14,014 nt of DNA, from the NCBI GenBank assembly GCA_900553765.1, contig USET01000015.1:1-14014 (forward strand). The letters are read 5' to 3'. A model generated the notes under the pieces. The model did not search any database and was not told the origin of the DNA. It worked only from the letters and a program-made list of their open reading frames with translations. Both the position numbers and the translations under genes were made by a program. Origin of the DNA: an uncultured Mycoplasmatota bacterium (GTDB lineage: Bacteria; Bacillota_I; Bacilli_A; RF39; UBA660). Positions 6,599 to 13,696 of this stretch are shown here, piece by piece (position 1 is the first letter of the stretch; every line of letters begins with the position of its first letter).

Positions 6599-7312
6599 TC
6601 ACTCCATATAATTATAATTTATAGCACTCAGCACATAAAGAGGGACCGTCTCTACCCGTAAAATTCGATTTCCAAGAGTAACAGATGAAAAACCAGCATC
6701 CACTAAAAATTTTTCCTCTTCTTCTTCTAGTCCACCTTCTGGGCCAACCACTATTACCAGTGTATCACAATCACCAACGGTTTGTAAAAGTTTTTTCAAG
6801 CTTTTTTCTTTTTCTCTCGTACTGCAAACGATCTTAACTCCATCCAGTAAAGCCACTTCGGACAGTGTCATTCGATCTCGTATAACAGGAATCATATTGC
6901 GCATCGACTGTTCGCTCGCTTCTTTGCAAATTTTCTGCCAACGTCCCTTTTTCTTTTGAAATTTTGCGTCATCTAGCTTGATAATACTACGATTTAAAAC
7001 GGTTGGTACGATTTCACTCACGCCGAGTTCCGTCGCTTTTTGTAAGATATAATCCATCTTTTGTTCCTTCAAAAAAGGAATGCAAAAAATAACATGAGGA
7101 ATTCGTTCTTTTTCTTGTTGGTATTCTTTTTTCATGCGAACCACGACCTCTTTGTTTACATTTTCTATACAACACAAATATACACTTTGATTGTAAACCA
7201 CTTCGATTTCATCTCCAGGTTTCATACGCATGACTACTGTAATATGATACAAATCATCATCGTTCAATCGAAATGTCGTTTCTTGTTTTTCGCGCGCGAA
7301 ATATCTTTGCAT
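6599..7312 (-). CDS. rsmE: 16S rRNA m3U1498 methyltransferase RsmE
   Basis: RsmE methylates N3 of U1498 in 16S rRNA using S-adenosylmethionine. This 237-residue protein has the N-terminal PUA-like RNA-binding part (MQRYFAREKQ start, HITVVMRMKPGDEIEV) and a C-terminal SPOUT knot: KATELGVSEIVP (92-103), GPEGG (190-194) and LGNRILRVETVPLYVLSAI (213-231), the knotted SAM site. Length is close to the usual 240-250. The start at 7312 follows GTTGGTGATAAG and gives the standard MQRYF opening; a longer frame would start at a GTG at 7336, next to a TATAAT (7328-7333) that is probably the -10 of the operon promoter (its -35 is weak). It leads the rsmE - unknown membrane protein unit, possibly reaching mtaB. 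Confidence 0.95.
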   Translation of the reverse strand: MQRYFAREKQETTFRLNDDDLYHITVVMRMKPGDEIEVVYNQSVYLCCIENVNKEVVVRMKKEYQQEKERIPHVIFCIPFLKEQKMDYILQKATELGVSEIVPTVLNRSIIKLDDAKFQKKKGRWQKICKEASEQSMRNMIPVIRDRMTLSEVALLDGVKIVCSTREKEKSLKKLLQTVGDCDTLVIVVGPEGGLEEEEEKFLVDAGFSSVTLGNRILRVETVPLYVLSAINYNYME

Positions 7313-7365
7313 CTTATCACCAACTTCATTATACACAAATCGACAAAAATAATCTAGGTTGCAAC

Positions 7366-7395
7366 GAAAAAAAACATGAAATTTTCATTTCCTGT
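7366..7395 (-). terminator. Intrinsic terminator after mgtC
   Basis: ACAGGAAAT and ATTTCATGT pair over nine positions with one mismatch around a GAAA tetraloop, then eight T follow on the minus strand. The hairpin starts at the last base of the MgtC stop codon. Confidence 0.75.
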
Positions 7396-8102
7396 TAATT
7401 TTCTTCCTCTTCTTCTTCAATTTCTTCCTTCGTTTTTTGTTCTGTTTTCTTCCATCCTATATTCGTAACACCAGGTTCCATACTAATGCGATTCACCAGT
7501 TGCTCGATCGTATGATTTGTTTCTCCTACGACGTGAACGGTCGCATAGATTTTAACAACTTCATTTTCGATCGTTCGGCTTTCCAAATTTGTAAGAGTAA
7601 TATGTTCAGCATTAAATAGTTGTAATAACAATGCACGTAAAATTGCTTCTTTTTCTTCCACACAAACTATTTTTAAGGTATACTCTTCTTTCGTCACTTG
7701 CTTTTTCATCATCTTACGCCCAATAAAGCGGAGTGCGATATTCGATATCAAGATAAATACCGTTCCAATTGCTGCTTCTAACAATAATCCTGTTGCCGTC
7801 ATAACTCCAATCGCCGCATTACACCAGAGTGTGGCAGCCGTATTGAGACCTTTGATATTCGCACCATCTCTTAAAATAACACCTGCGCCTAAAAATCCAA
7901 TTCCCGATACAACTTGGGCTGGAATTCTCGTCACATCACCCGTGCGATCGATTCCTGTCGTGACAAACAAAAAGGCACCTATAGAAACAAGCACGTTCGT
8001 TCGAAGACCAATCGTTCGACGACGCCATTGTCTTTCTAAACCAATACAAAAGCTAAGCGCGAAACAAGTGATGATTCTCAATAAAAAATCTTGTTCGTTC
8101 AT
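7395..8102 (-). CDS. mgtC: MgtC/SapB family membrane protein
   Basis: MgtC-family inner-membrane proteins support growth in low Mg2+ and, in some species, restrain ATP synthase; in many Firmicutes the role is unproven. The 235 residues begin with four or five hydrophobic helices carrying the family signatures GLERQWRRRTIGLRTN (21-36), GIGFLGAGVILRDG (67-80) and GLNTAATLWCNAAIG (85-99). Residues 140-215 resemble the ACT-like cytoplasmic domain of longer members, and the protein ends in a Glu-rich tail. The start at 8102 follows a strong AAGGAGGTGGCGAG site. It has its own promoter and terminator. It lies immediately downstream of the candidate OLE RNA/OapA pair, which is also linked to Mg2+ physiology, although terminators separate the units. 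Confidence 0.9.
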   Translation of the reverse strand: MNEQDFLLRIITCFALSFCIGLERQWRRRTIGLRTNVLVSIGAFLFVTTGIDRTGDVTRIPAQVVSGIGFLGAGVILRDGANIKGLNTAATLWCNAAIGVMTATGLLLEAAIGTVFILISNIALRFIGRKMMKKQVTKEEYTLKIVCVEEKEAILRALLLQLFNAEHITLTNLESRTIENEVVKIYATVHVVGETNHTIEQLVNRISMEPGVTNIGWKKTEQKTKEEIEEEEEEN

Positions 8103-8132
8103 CTCGCCACCTCCTTTGATCGATAAAGCATC

Positions 8133-8160
8133 ATTTTACCATACTTTTAACTTATGTCAC
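8133..8160 (-). promoter_or_regulatory. mgtC promoter (GTGACA-16-TAAAAT)
   Basis: GTGACA (8155-8160), a 16-bp spacer and TAAAAT (8133-8138), preceded by a TG extended -10 dinucleotide, lie between the oapA terminator and the mgtC ribosome site. The expected leader is about 25 nt, too short for a Mg2+ riboswitch. Confidence 0.65.
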
Positions 8161-8179
8161 GCAATTCATTTAATGCATT

Positions 8180-8203
8180 AAAAAAAGCGATTACGATCGC
8201 TTT
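8180..8203 (-). terminator. Intrinsic terminator overlapping the oapA stop codon
   Basis: AAAGCGAT and ATCGCTTT form a perfect 8-bp stem around CGTA and run into a stretch of T. The stem uses the final Lys-Arg-Ser codons of the membrane protein, and its stop codon lies in the loop and arm. Confidence 0.82.
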
Positions 8204-8778
8204 GGCTGATAAAAATACGAGATCACTTTTGAACACTCATATAAAATCATATTTGCTTTTGCTATGGCAACTCCTTTCCCAAGTGCCTTTCCTCCTATTG
8301 TAAAAGCTGCAGTAAGTCCTGTTACTAACAAGGATAATATCACTTGCTCAACTCCGAATGATTCCGAAAGAGAGAGGGCTACCATGACACCTGCAGATCC
8401 GGAGATGATTCCACAAATATCTCCGATCACGTCGTTACAAAACGAACCTACTTTATCTGCATTCCGTTTTAAAGTAATCGCTACACGTGCTCCTCGTACC
8501 TTTTGTGCACTCATCGAATGAAATGGTTTTTCATCTGCTGCCGTCACCGCAACACCGATCATATCGAATAGTACTCCGATCAAGATAAACACGATTAAAA
8601 CGATTACACCAATCAATACGGGAACATTCGGTAAAATACTCTCGGAGATAAAAGAGAATATAATCGAAATAAAAAATGCCATGATGGTAATTGCTAAAAC
8701 CCATCCCATATTCGTAACCACTTTTTTCTTCTTATTCGATTTTAATCGTTTCACAAATTCTTTCTGTTTCTGATTCAT
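8191..8778 (-). CDS. oapA: Small four-helix membrane protein, candidate OLE RNA partner OapA
   Basis: This 195-residue membrane protein has a very basic cytoplasmic N-terminus (KEFVKRLKSNKKKK, 6-19), two adjacent helices (about 24-46 and 51-76), a polar loop with DEKPFH (82-87) and AQKVRGARVAITLKRNADKV (91-110), and two more helices (about 118-138 and 143-166). Some databases name such proteins as CorB-like Mg2+/Co2+ transporters, but they lack CBS domains. The size, four helices, Lys/Arg-rich surfaces, DEKxxH motif and position directly after a ~600-nt structured non-coding interval match OapA, the membrane protein that binds OLE RNA. The start at 8778 follows TTAGGAGAAAGT; a longer frame from 8796 would include that site. 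Known from the family: OapA binds OLE RNA at the membrane. Inferred: this is an OapA. Alternative: an unrelated CorB-like protein. Confidence 0.75.
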   Translation of the reverse strand: MNQKQKEFVKRLKSNKKKKVVTNMGWVLAITIMAFFISIIFSFISESILPNVPVLIGVIVLIVFILIGVLFDMIGVAVTAADEKPFHSMSAQKVRGARVAITLKRNADKVGSFCNDVIGDICGIISGSAGVMVALSLSESFGVEQVILSLLVTGLTAAFTIGGKALGKGVAIAKANMILYECSKVISYFYQPKRS

Positions 8779-8799
8779 ACTTTCTCCTAAATTCAATTC

Positions 8800-9396
8800 A
8801 AAAAAAAACGGCAGTTAATATAGTAAACTTTGCGCCTTTAGGTCAAGTAGGATTTCCCCTATTTCTACTTTCCGTTACCAGAGAAGCGGTTCCCCTTGAA
8901 AGAAATAGATGTACCGTCACCGAATACATGACTTGATTGCCACTTAGTGCACACTGCAATCCTATATTAAGCTACACTCTAGGAGTTTTCCTCGACAATT
9001 ATTTATTATTAATTCTTTTTTGCAAGTATCGTTTCAAATTGCGATGCCGAAGTAATTTTGGCCATAAACTATTTCGGTTGTCAATCATCCCCGATACTCA
9101 CGCAAGACAAGCTACACTACTCGTAACGCTAGCCACATAGTAGGTTTCATCCTAAGTCGTCATCTGTCCATCAACAATCGCTGTGTGTAGGCAGATAACA
9201 AGATTAGGTCTCCACAGATATTGGGTCGGAACTGTATGCCATTACAGGCGCCCAATATCCTTTCCCACCAGCACTCACCCCAAACTGGGCGTATGAAGCA
9301 AGCACAAGAGGTTTCACAGATATGCTCTTTAGCGGATTTTTAGCCCCGCCTTCATAATAAATGAAATTGACTAGAATAATGCGCCATTTCATAAAC
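8800..9396 (-). ncRNA. ole: Candidate OLE (ornate, large, extremophilic) non-coding RNA
   Basis: This gene-free stretch has its own consensus promoter and is much more GC-rich and structured than other intergenic DNA here. Foldable elements on the minus strand include a 9-bp stem GATATTGGG/CCCAATATC enclosing CTGTA/TACAG (9217-9259), CGCCCA/TGGGCG (9249-9291), GATTGC/GCAATC (8935-8961), TCCTA/TAGGA (8960-8984), and CTATTTCT/AGAAATAG closing a loop with CCG/CGG (8859-8908). OLE RNAs are about 600 nt, occur in anaerobic and extremophilic Firmicutes, lie just upstream of oapA on the same strand, and form a membrane ribonucleoprotein linked to ethanol, cold and Mg2+ stress. Length, order, strand and the neighbouring OapA-like protein fit. 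I cannot align it to the family model; another large structured RNA is possible. The 3' end is placed at the T9 run. Confidence 0.7.
8817..8846 (-). promoter_or_regulatory. Possible internal oapA promoter (TTGACC-18-TATATT)
   Basis: TTGACC (8841-8846) and TATATT (8817-8822) with an 18-bp spacer lie at the 3' end of the candidate OLE RNA. If active, it would give oapA a transcript separate from OLE. The same bases could fold as part of the RNA 3' stem (GGC plus AGTT against AACTGCC) before nine T at 8800-8808, so promoter and RNA terminator are competing readings. Confidence 0.4.
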
Positions 9397-9402
9397 AAGA
9401 TA

Positions 9403-9430
9403 ATTATATCAAAACCAAAAGAATTGTCAA
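9403..9430 (-). promoter_or_regulatory. Promoter of the candidate OLE RNA (TTGACA-16-TATAAT)
   Basis: Both hexamers are perfect consensus (TTGACA 9425-9430, TATAAT 9403-9408) with a 16-bp spacer, the strongest promoter in the window. It begins 14 bases after the stop codon of the RNB protein gene and predicts a start near 9396. A promoter this strong with no protein gene for 600 bases is good evidence for an abundant RNA. Confidence 0.88.
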
Positions 9431-9443
9431 ATTCTACTATATC

Positions 9444-11150
9444 TTATGCATTTCTTTTGTTTTGTGAACTACGATACATGATTTTTCGATAATGCGTCTT
9501 AATATCATTTTCCTTTTTACGAGACATGTTCAAATGCGATGCAAAATAAGGAAGAACCTCCTGATAAAATCGCAATGTCTCTTTATCACAATGATCGATA
9601 GCTTGTTCTTTTAACAAATAAGAAGAAATCATCGAAATCGCATTTCTCATAGGATTCGTGACAGTAGCGTACTTTTGCAACTGTAACCCTTTATTTTCAA
9701 GAGATTGTGTAGAGACATAGAAACGATCCATCTCTCTTCGAACATTTGGTCGAACCGTTTTCGAACTATAAACATCTGTATTGTTTTGATAGAGACACGC
9801 TTTCATCAATTCTGCCGCTTTCGAATTAACATATACAGCAAACTCACGAATGAATTTTTGAGAAGGTAACTTTTCGCTTCTCGAAATCGAATATCTCTCC
9901 TGATAGATATTCCGCTCCTTATGTTTGCTCTCTAATTTTTCTGACAATGCCACTGCTTTTGTTAAAAGATCCTGATACTCTCCTCCATGTTCTAGTACAT
10001 CTTCCGTATCATCTACAGTTAAATTTTTTGTAACTGTGATTTGTCTTCGATCGTATGTGACATCCTTTAAATTTGCATCTTGATCAAACGTAAATGTCGC
10101 ACATAAAACATTTCTTTCTTTTCCTTCTCGTAGCGAAATATGTTCCTCGCAAAAGTCAACAGGTAGCAGTGGAAATACCAATTTATTTTGCCCACTCTGT
10201 AAATATATCGTGCGATTCCATTCTAAAGAATGTTTTAAAAGGCGATATGACTTTTTTAAATAAGGTGTTATATCAGCGATATAAACACGTAAAATCGTCT
10301 CTTTTTTATCGTTTGTTTCAAGTGCAAACGCATCGTCTAATAAAGATTCTCTATGAGCATCTACCGTAAGAATAATTGGTTCTTCTTGCGAAGGTAATAC
10401 AGGAGCTTCAATCGACGAGAGATGATTCTCTAGCTCCTCTTGTTTCCAGCGTTCATAAAGTTGATAGTGCTCGATCATTTGAGGAAGCGATGTTAAATAG
10501 TCGCACGATTCTCGCACTTGTCGATAAAGTTCAAACATAGGTTCATTCTTCCCATTGATTCGAATTGTATTTCCTCTACGCTGATACCTTTTTTTAGCCG
10601 TCCATAAATCAGGCAAAAAGTGTCGCGGAACTTCCATGGTATAGTCTTCGAACAGTTCGACAAAAGTTTTGATCATCTGCTTTAAATGAAGATGCGCTAA
10701 ATCTAAGTGGCCTCCTTTAATAGAAGTAATATACTCAACTATAATATGTTCTAAAAAAGTTTCTCCATCTTTTTGCATATACAACAAAGAAGGTTCCTTT
10801 TTCAAAAGAGAAATCAACTGTTTTCGTTCATGTTCACTCTTTACCATTTCGATCATATCATCCATCGTTAGAATGTGCCCATAATCTTGAAAAACTTTCC
10901 ATCTTCTCTTTGCTTCTTCCAATCCGGGTTCAACCTCTTCAAACGAAATTTGTTGTAAATTTTCCCAATAGACCGGACACTCTTGAAAAGAACGATCTAA
11001 ATCGTACTGTTCGAGAAAGAAAATTTCTTTTCCATAGGACAATATCGTCTCATAAGAAATAGGAGACTCCCGTAACAAATCCTCTAAACTTGAGAATTTT
11101 CGCTCGTTCATCCAATGCTTCCATCGATACATTTCATATACTTCATCCAT
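9444..11150 (-). CDS. Divergent RNB-domain protein (RNase II/R-like), catalytic site partly eroded
   Basis: This 568-residue protein has no recognisable domain in residues 1-250, which look helical. From about 255 to 515 it follows the RNB exoribonuclease pattern: ILTVDAHRESLLDDA (260-274), LRVYIADITPYL (287-298; family VHIADVSxYV), LLPVDFCEEHISLREGKERNVLCATFTFD (328-356), FAVYVNSKAAELM (437-449) and VTNPMRNAISM (497-507; family TSPIRRYxDL). Of the four active-site Asp of RNase II, D264, D272 and D273 remain, but the fourth position is Leu270, and the RRY motif has become RNA. No S1 domain follows and no cold-shock domain precedes. It may be a weak or inactive RNase used for RNA binding. The start at 11150 lies 9 bases after the dnaI stop, so it is the third gene of the dnaB-dnaI operon. 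No terminator follows. Confidence 0.78.
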   Translation of the reverse strand: MDEVYEMYRWKHWMNERKFSSLEDLLRESPISYETILSYGKEIFFLEQYDLDRSFQECPVYWENLQQISFEEVEPGLEEAKRRWKVFQDYGHILTMDDMIEMVKSEHERKQLISLLKKEPSLLYMQKDGETFLEHIIVEYITSIKGGHLDLAHLHLKQMIKTFVELFEDYTMEVPRHFLPDLWTAKKRYQRRGNTIRINGKNEPMFELYRQVRESCDYLTSLPQMIEHYQLYERWKQEELENHLSSIEAPVLPSQEEPIILTVDAHRESLLDDAFALETNDKKETILRVYIADITPYLKKSYRLLKHSLEWNRTIYLQSGQNKLVFPLLPVDFCEEHISLREGKERNVLCATFTFDQDANLKDVTYDRRQITVTKNLTVDDTEDVLEHGGEYQDLLTKAVALSEKLESKHKERNIYQERYSISRSEKLPSQKFIREFAVYVNSKAAELMKACLYQNNTDVYSSKTVRPNVRREMDRFYVSTQSLENKGLQLQKYATVTNPMRNAISMISSYLLKEQAIDHCDKETLRFYQEVLPYFASHLNMSRKKENDIKTHYRKIMYRSSQNKRNA

Positions 11151-11159
11151 GTGACTTCC

Positions 11160-12077
11160 CTACTTTCTCAGATTAACACTCACCAACTCCAACGTATCTG
11201 TTAACTGCTCTATTCTTTTCATAATGCGACGTGCCTTCACTTCATCAATCTTTTCTTTACTCACACTCAAATGTGCTTCCAATAACGATAAATCTAAATT
11301 GGAAGTGAAAAATGTAGGTAATTTTTCCTGCATTCGATATTGAAGTATCGTACACAAGATCTCATCTCTTCCCCATACCGTCGTACTTTCTGCTCCAATG
11401 TCATCGATCAGTAACAATGGTGCGGTTTGGACAATGTGAAATTTATCTTTAAAATCAGCTCCAAACGAACTCTTTAACTCTCTTAAAAATTCTGGCCAAA
11501 ACACGATCGCACTCTTGACGTTTTGCTTTGCAAGTTCATGAAACATCGCGGCGATCAAATACGATTTACCACTACCAAAACTACCATGTAAGTAAAGTCC
11601 TTTTTGATGAGGATTCTTCTTATAATTTTTAATAAAGTGATTCATCCACTTCATGATAGGTAATCTATTCTTATCATCCCCATAGATATCTTTCATTTTG
11701 GCAGCACGAATATCACTAGAAATTCCAAACGTCTCGATATTTTTAAGGCATAGATCTTCTCTTCTTCTCTTTTCTTGAAAAGGGCAAGCCCGATAGTCGA
11801 ATTCAAGAATTTCCCCTTTGACTTTAGGTAAATAACGATACCCTTCTACTTGGTTTTTGCACTCTATCAACCCCTTACATCCATCACAATTCCGACACTC
11901 TTTCGCACTATCTTCTAAGGAAGATGTATACTTCATAAGTACATGTGGATCCATCTTTAATGCTGTTACGAGCTTCTTAAAATATGGATCTTTACAGGCA
12001 TTCTGAAATTCATTTAAAAGAACATTATCCATATTGCGAAATCCAGCACTCTTTAAACTTTCTTTTACTGTCTTCAT
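11160..12077 (-). CDS. dnaI: Primosomal protein DnaI, helicase loader
   Basis: DnaI is the AAA+ loader that places the replicative helicase (DnaC in B. subtilis) on DNA at the origin and at restart sites. The 305 residues have an N-terminal helicase-binding domain with a Cys-rich zinc region (Cys61, 64, 67, 73 and 98; CRNCDGCKG) and a C-terminal AAA+ domain: Walker A GSFGSGKS (165-172), Walker B LLLIDDIG (221-228), sensor TSN (258-260) and the Arg-finger region ARRIMKRI (282-289). Length matches the B. subtilis protein (311). The start at 12077 follows AGGTGAAAGT, which overlaps the dnaB stop, so translation is likely coupled. The gene order dnaB-dnaI is the standard Bacilli arrangement. Confidence 0.95.
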   Translation of the reverse strand: MKTVKESLKSAGFRNMDNVLLNEFQNACKDPYFKKLVTALKMDPHVLMKYTSSLEDSAKECRNCDGCKGLIECKNQVEGYRYLPKVKGEILEFDYRACPFQEKRRREDLCLKNIETFGISSDIRAAKMKDIYGDDKNRLPIMKWMNHFIKNYKKNPHQKGLYLHGSFGSGKSYLIAAMFHELAKQNVKSAIVFWPEFLRELKSSFGADFKDKFHIVQTAPLLLIDDIGAESTTVWGRDEILCTILQYRMQEKLPTFFTSNLDLSLLEAHLSVSKEKIDEVKARRIMKRIEQLTDTLELVSVNLRK

Positions 12078-12085
12078 ACTTTCAC

Positions 12086-13375
12086 CTACTTATACTGCAT
12101 TAGAATTTCTTTCATCTCTTGTTCTTCTTCTGTACTCAAGTTTGACTTTTCAATCGTCTCATCGAACCATACCGGCTTTTCCGATACTTTCTTCGCACCA
12201 GTTTTCTTCTGATAAGATTTCTTGCTGCGTTGTTCTTTTTGTGCGATCGCCATCGCATCTTCTACCGTCTCAACATGACTACGCACCCACTGTGTTGCTA
12301 TCGCGATCATAAAAGATTTCGTCAATTTATTCTGGTTAATCTTTAATACATAATCGACGAGTACATTGACGACTCCTGGTTTCAACCCCATATCGACCAT
12401 TAAATATTCGAGCGTGGCTAAATCTGTCTTGCTTGGACGTGCTCCATGATTCTTACGACATAAGAAATCATATGGTGTTATCGTTTCAAATTGATAGATA
12501 ATCTTTGCCTTGTTGGACGTATCACCAATCGGTTTTCGTAAATATTCAGGTTGTGTCTTATAGACGAAGCTTGGTAGCTTTCCATCGTTTTCAAATTGAT
12601 AATATTTACGAGCATTCTTGCGAATTAACTGTTTATCGATCGTATGTTTTTCGCTGATCGAATTGCGAATCAGGTCACTCATCTCATCATCCGATAAATC
12701 ATAGATAAAAGATAATTTATATAAAAGATCTTTTGTATCTTTTGTAATGCTTCGAGGATTCAACACCTCATCAGGAATCATAGATAGAATACTCGGTAAA
12801 TCTATCTTAGCGATAAAATCTAAATTTCTCTTATTTCTCTTTTTAATATCCGATACTAAGTGATCCATCGGACTCGACGTGACAGATTCAAACACATCGC
12901 TAAATAAGTGTGTAACATCCTCATACTCTTTTAAATTAAGTTTAGGAACTTTAAAATATTCTACAATCTTATCATATTCTTTCATTCCTACATTATTGTA
13001 TAATGTCGTACTTAAAATTGGGTTATTAAAAAATTCTGCAGGAGATAAAGGAGAATATAACTGATAGACATAATGATTCACAGAGTCTCTTTTCACATAT
13101 GTCTTCAAAAGTCCAATCGCCTCTAACTTTTCCCTTGCTTCCATAATTTCAGAAAGACGACACCCCATATTTGTCATCAAATGATGGTGTGTCCATTCGC
13201 AGGAACAAATCTCCAACTTATCTAAATAAGACCACAATGTAAAATATAAACTAATAGCAGAGGTTCCAATAATGGGCTGATAAAGTGTAATGAGTAACTT
13301 CCGATCTTGATCGTTCAAAATCGTTTGATTCGCTACAATATACGTATCTGCAGGTAATAAACTCGTACTCGCCAT
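12086..13375 (-). CDS. dnaB: Primosomal protein DnaB (DnaD/DnaB family)
   Basis: Firmicute DnaB, unrelated to the E. coli helicase of that name, works with DnaD and DnaI in helicase loading and links initiation to the membrane. The 429 residues show an N-terminal winged-helix domain (about 20-110, DRKLLITLYQPIIGTSAISLY opening) and a C-terminal DDBH2 domain (about 295-385) with the KSFMIAIATQWV (354-364) helix equivalent to the family's YxxxIxxxW motif. A Lys-rich linker and an acidic C-terminus follow. The start at 13375 follows AGAGGTGAAGTT. TATAAT at 13392-13397 is a likely -10, with a weak -35, so this gene probably opens the dnaB-dnaI-RNB operon. In many Bacilli nrdR lies just upstream; here a small XRE gene does. 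Confidence 0.93.
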   Translation of the reverse strand: MASTSLLPADTYIVANQTILNDQDRKLLITLYQPIIGTSAISLYFTLWSYLDKLEICSCEWTHHHLMTNMGCRLSEIMEAREKLEAIGLLKTYVKRDSVNHYVYQLYSPLSPAEFFNNPILSTTLYNNVGMKEYDKIVEYFKVPKLNLKEYEDVTHLFSDVFESVTSSPMDHLVSDIKKRNKRNLDFIAKIDLPSILSMIPDEVLNPRSITKDTKDLLYKLSFIYDLSDDEMSDLIRNSISEKHTIDKQLIRKNARKYYQFENDGKLPSFVYKTQPEYLRKPIGDTSNKAKIIYQFETITPYDFLCRKNHGARPSKTDLATLEYLMVDMGLKPGVVNVLVDYVLKINQNKLTKSFMIAIATQWVRSHVETVEDAMAIAQKEQRSKKSYQKKTGAKKVSEKPVWFDETIEKSNLSTEEEQEMKEILMQYK

Positions 13376-13420
13376 AACTTCACCTCTTTAAATTATAGTT
13401 TACCACAAATAAAATAAATG

Positions 13421-13448
13421 AAAAAGACGAAATGTTATTTTTCGTCTT
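13421..13448 (-). terminator. Intrinsic terminator of the XRE gene
   Basis: AAGACGAAA and TTTCGTCTT form a perfect 9-bp stem around a 7-nt loop, followed by a short T-run. The stem uses the last codons of the XRE gene and its stop codon lies in the loop. Confidence 0.78.
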
Positions 13449-13668
13449 CTTTTAACTCTGCTTCTAAGAGTTCTTTTTGATCCTCATAGAATAAAGTATC
13501 TGGTCTTTTGTTAAATATGTCGGCAATCTTTACCGCCATACGATAAGAAAGCCTTCTTGTTCCATTTTCGATTTGACAGTAGAATGGTTTGCTAATTCCA
13601 AGTCTCTCTGCCATAATCTGTGTGGTATATTTTTTCTTTTTTCTTAATTCTTTTAATTTACGATACAT
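13435..13668 (-). CDS. Small XRE/HTH-3 family DNA-binding protein
   Basis: This 77-residue protein is almost wholly a Cro/C1-type helix-turn-helix: LKELRKKKKYTTQIMAERLGISKPFYCQIENGTRRLSYRMAVKIADIF, with helix 2 at TTQIMAERLG and recognition helix at SKPFYCQIENG. A short acidic tail (EDQKELLEAELKEDEK) follows. Such proteins act as dimeric repressors or activators; no effector domain is present and the targets are unknown. The start at 13668 follows GGAGGTAGTATT; the longer frame to 13722 runs through promoter DNA. It is a single-gene unit with its own promoter and terminator, and a small palindrome overlaps its -10, suggesting autoregulation. The neighbours (yebC, dnaB) are housekeeping genes, and no toxin partner is seen. 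Confidence 0.88.
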   Translation of the reverse strand: MYRKLKELRKKKKYTTQIMAERLGISKPFYCQIENGTRRLSYRMAVKIADIFNKRPDTLFYEDQKELLEAELKEDEK

Positions 13669-13685
13669 AATACTACCTCCATCGC

Positions 13686-13696
13686 TACTGTCAGTA
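13686..13696 (-). promoter_or_regulatory. Possible autoregulatory operator of the XRE gene
   Basis: TACTG-T-CAGTA is a perfect 5-1-5 palindrome overlapping the -10 hexamer. XRE repressors often bind such short symmetric sites in their own promoters. The assignment rests on position and symmetry only. Confidence 0.4.

Noticed and set aside
8191..8778. Naming the membrane protein a CorB/CorC transporter
   Set aside because: It lacks CBS and CorC_HlyC domains and is too short; similarity is limited to the small membrane region, and context favours OapA.
8937..9140. Plus-strand frame inside the intergenic region
   Set aside because: Antisense to the structured RNA, no ribosome binding site, no recognisable protein features.
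8800..9396. T-box, M-box, RNase P RNA, tmRNA or 6S RNA as the identity of the gene-free stretch
   Set aside because: I could not find the hallmark blocks of these RNAs (T-box TGG motif context, RNase P conserved cores, tmRNA tag ending in ALAA), and the length and downstream membrane gene fit OLE better.
9204..9398. 64-codon minus-strand frame at the 5' end of the candidate OLE RNA
   Set aside because: It starts at a TTG almost at the predicted transcript start with no ribosome binding site, and its bases take part in strong stems. Not excluded as a small peptide, but unsupported.
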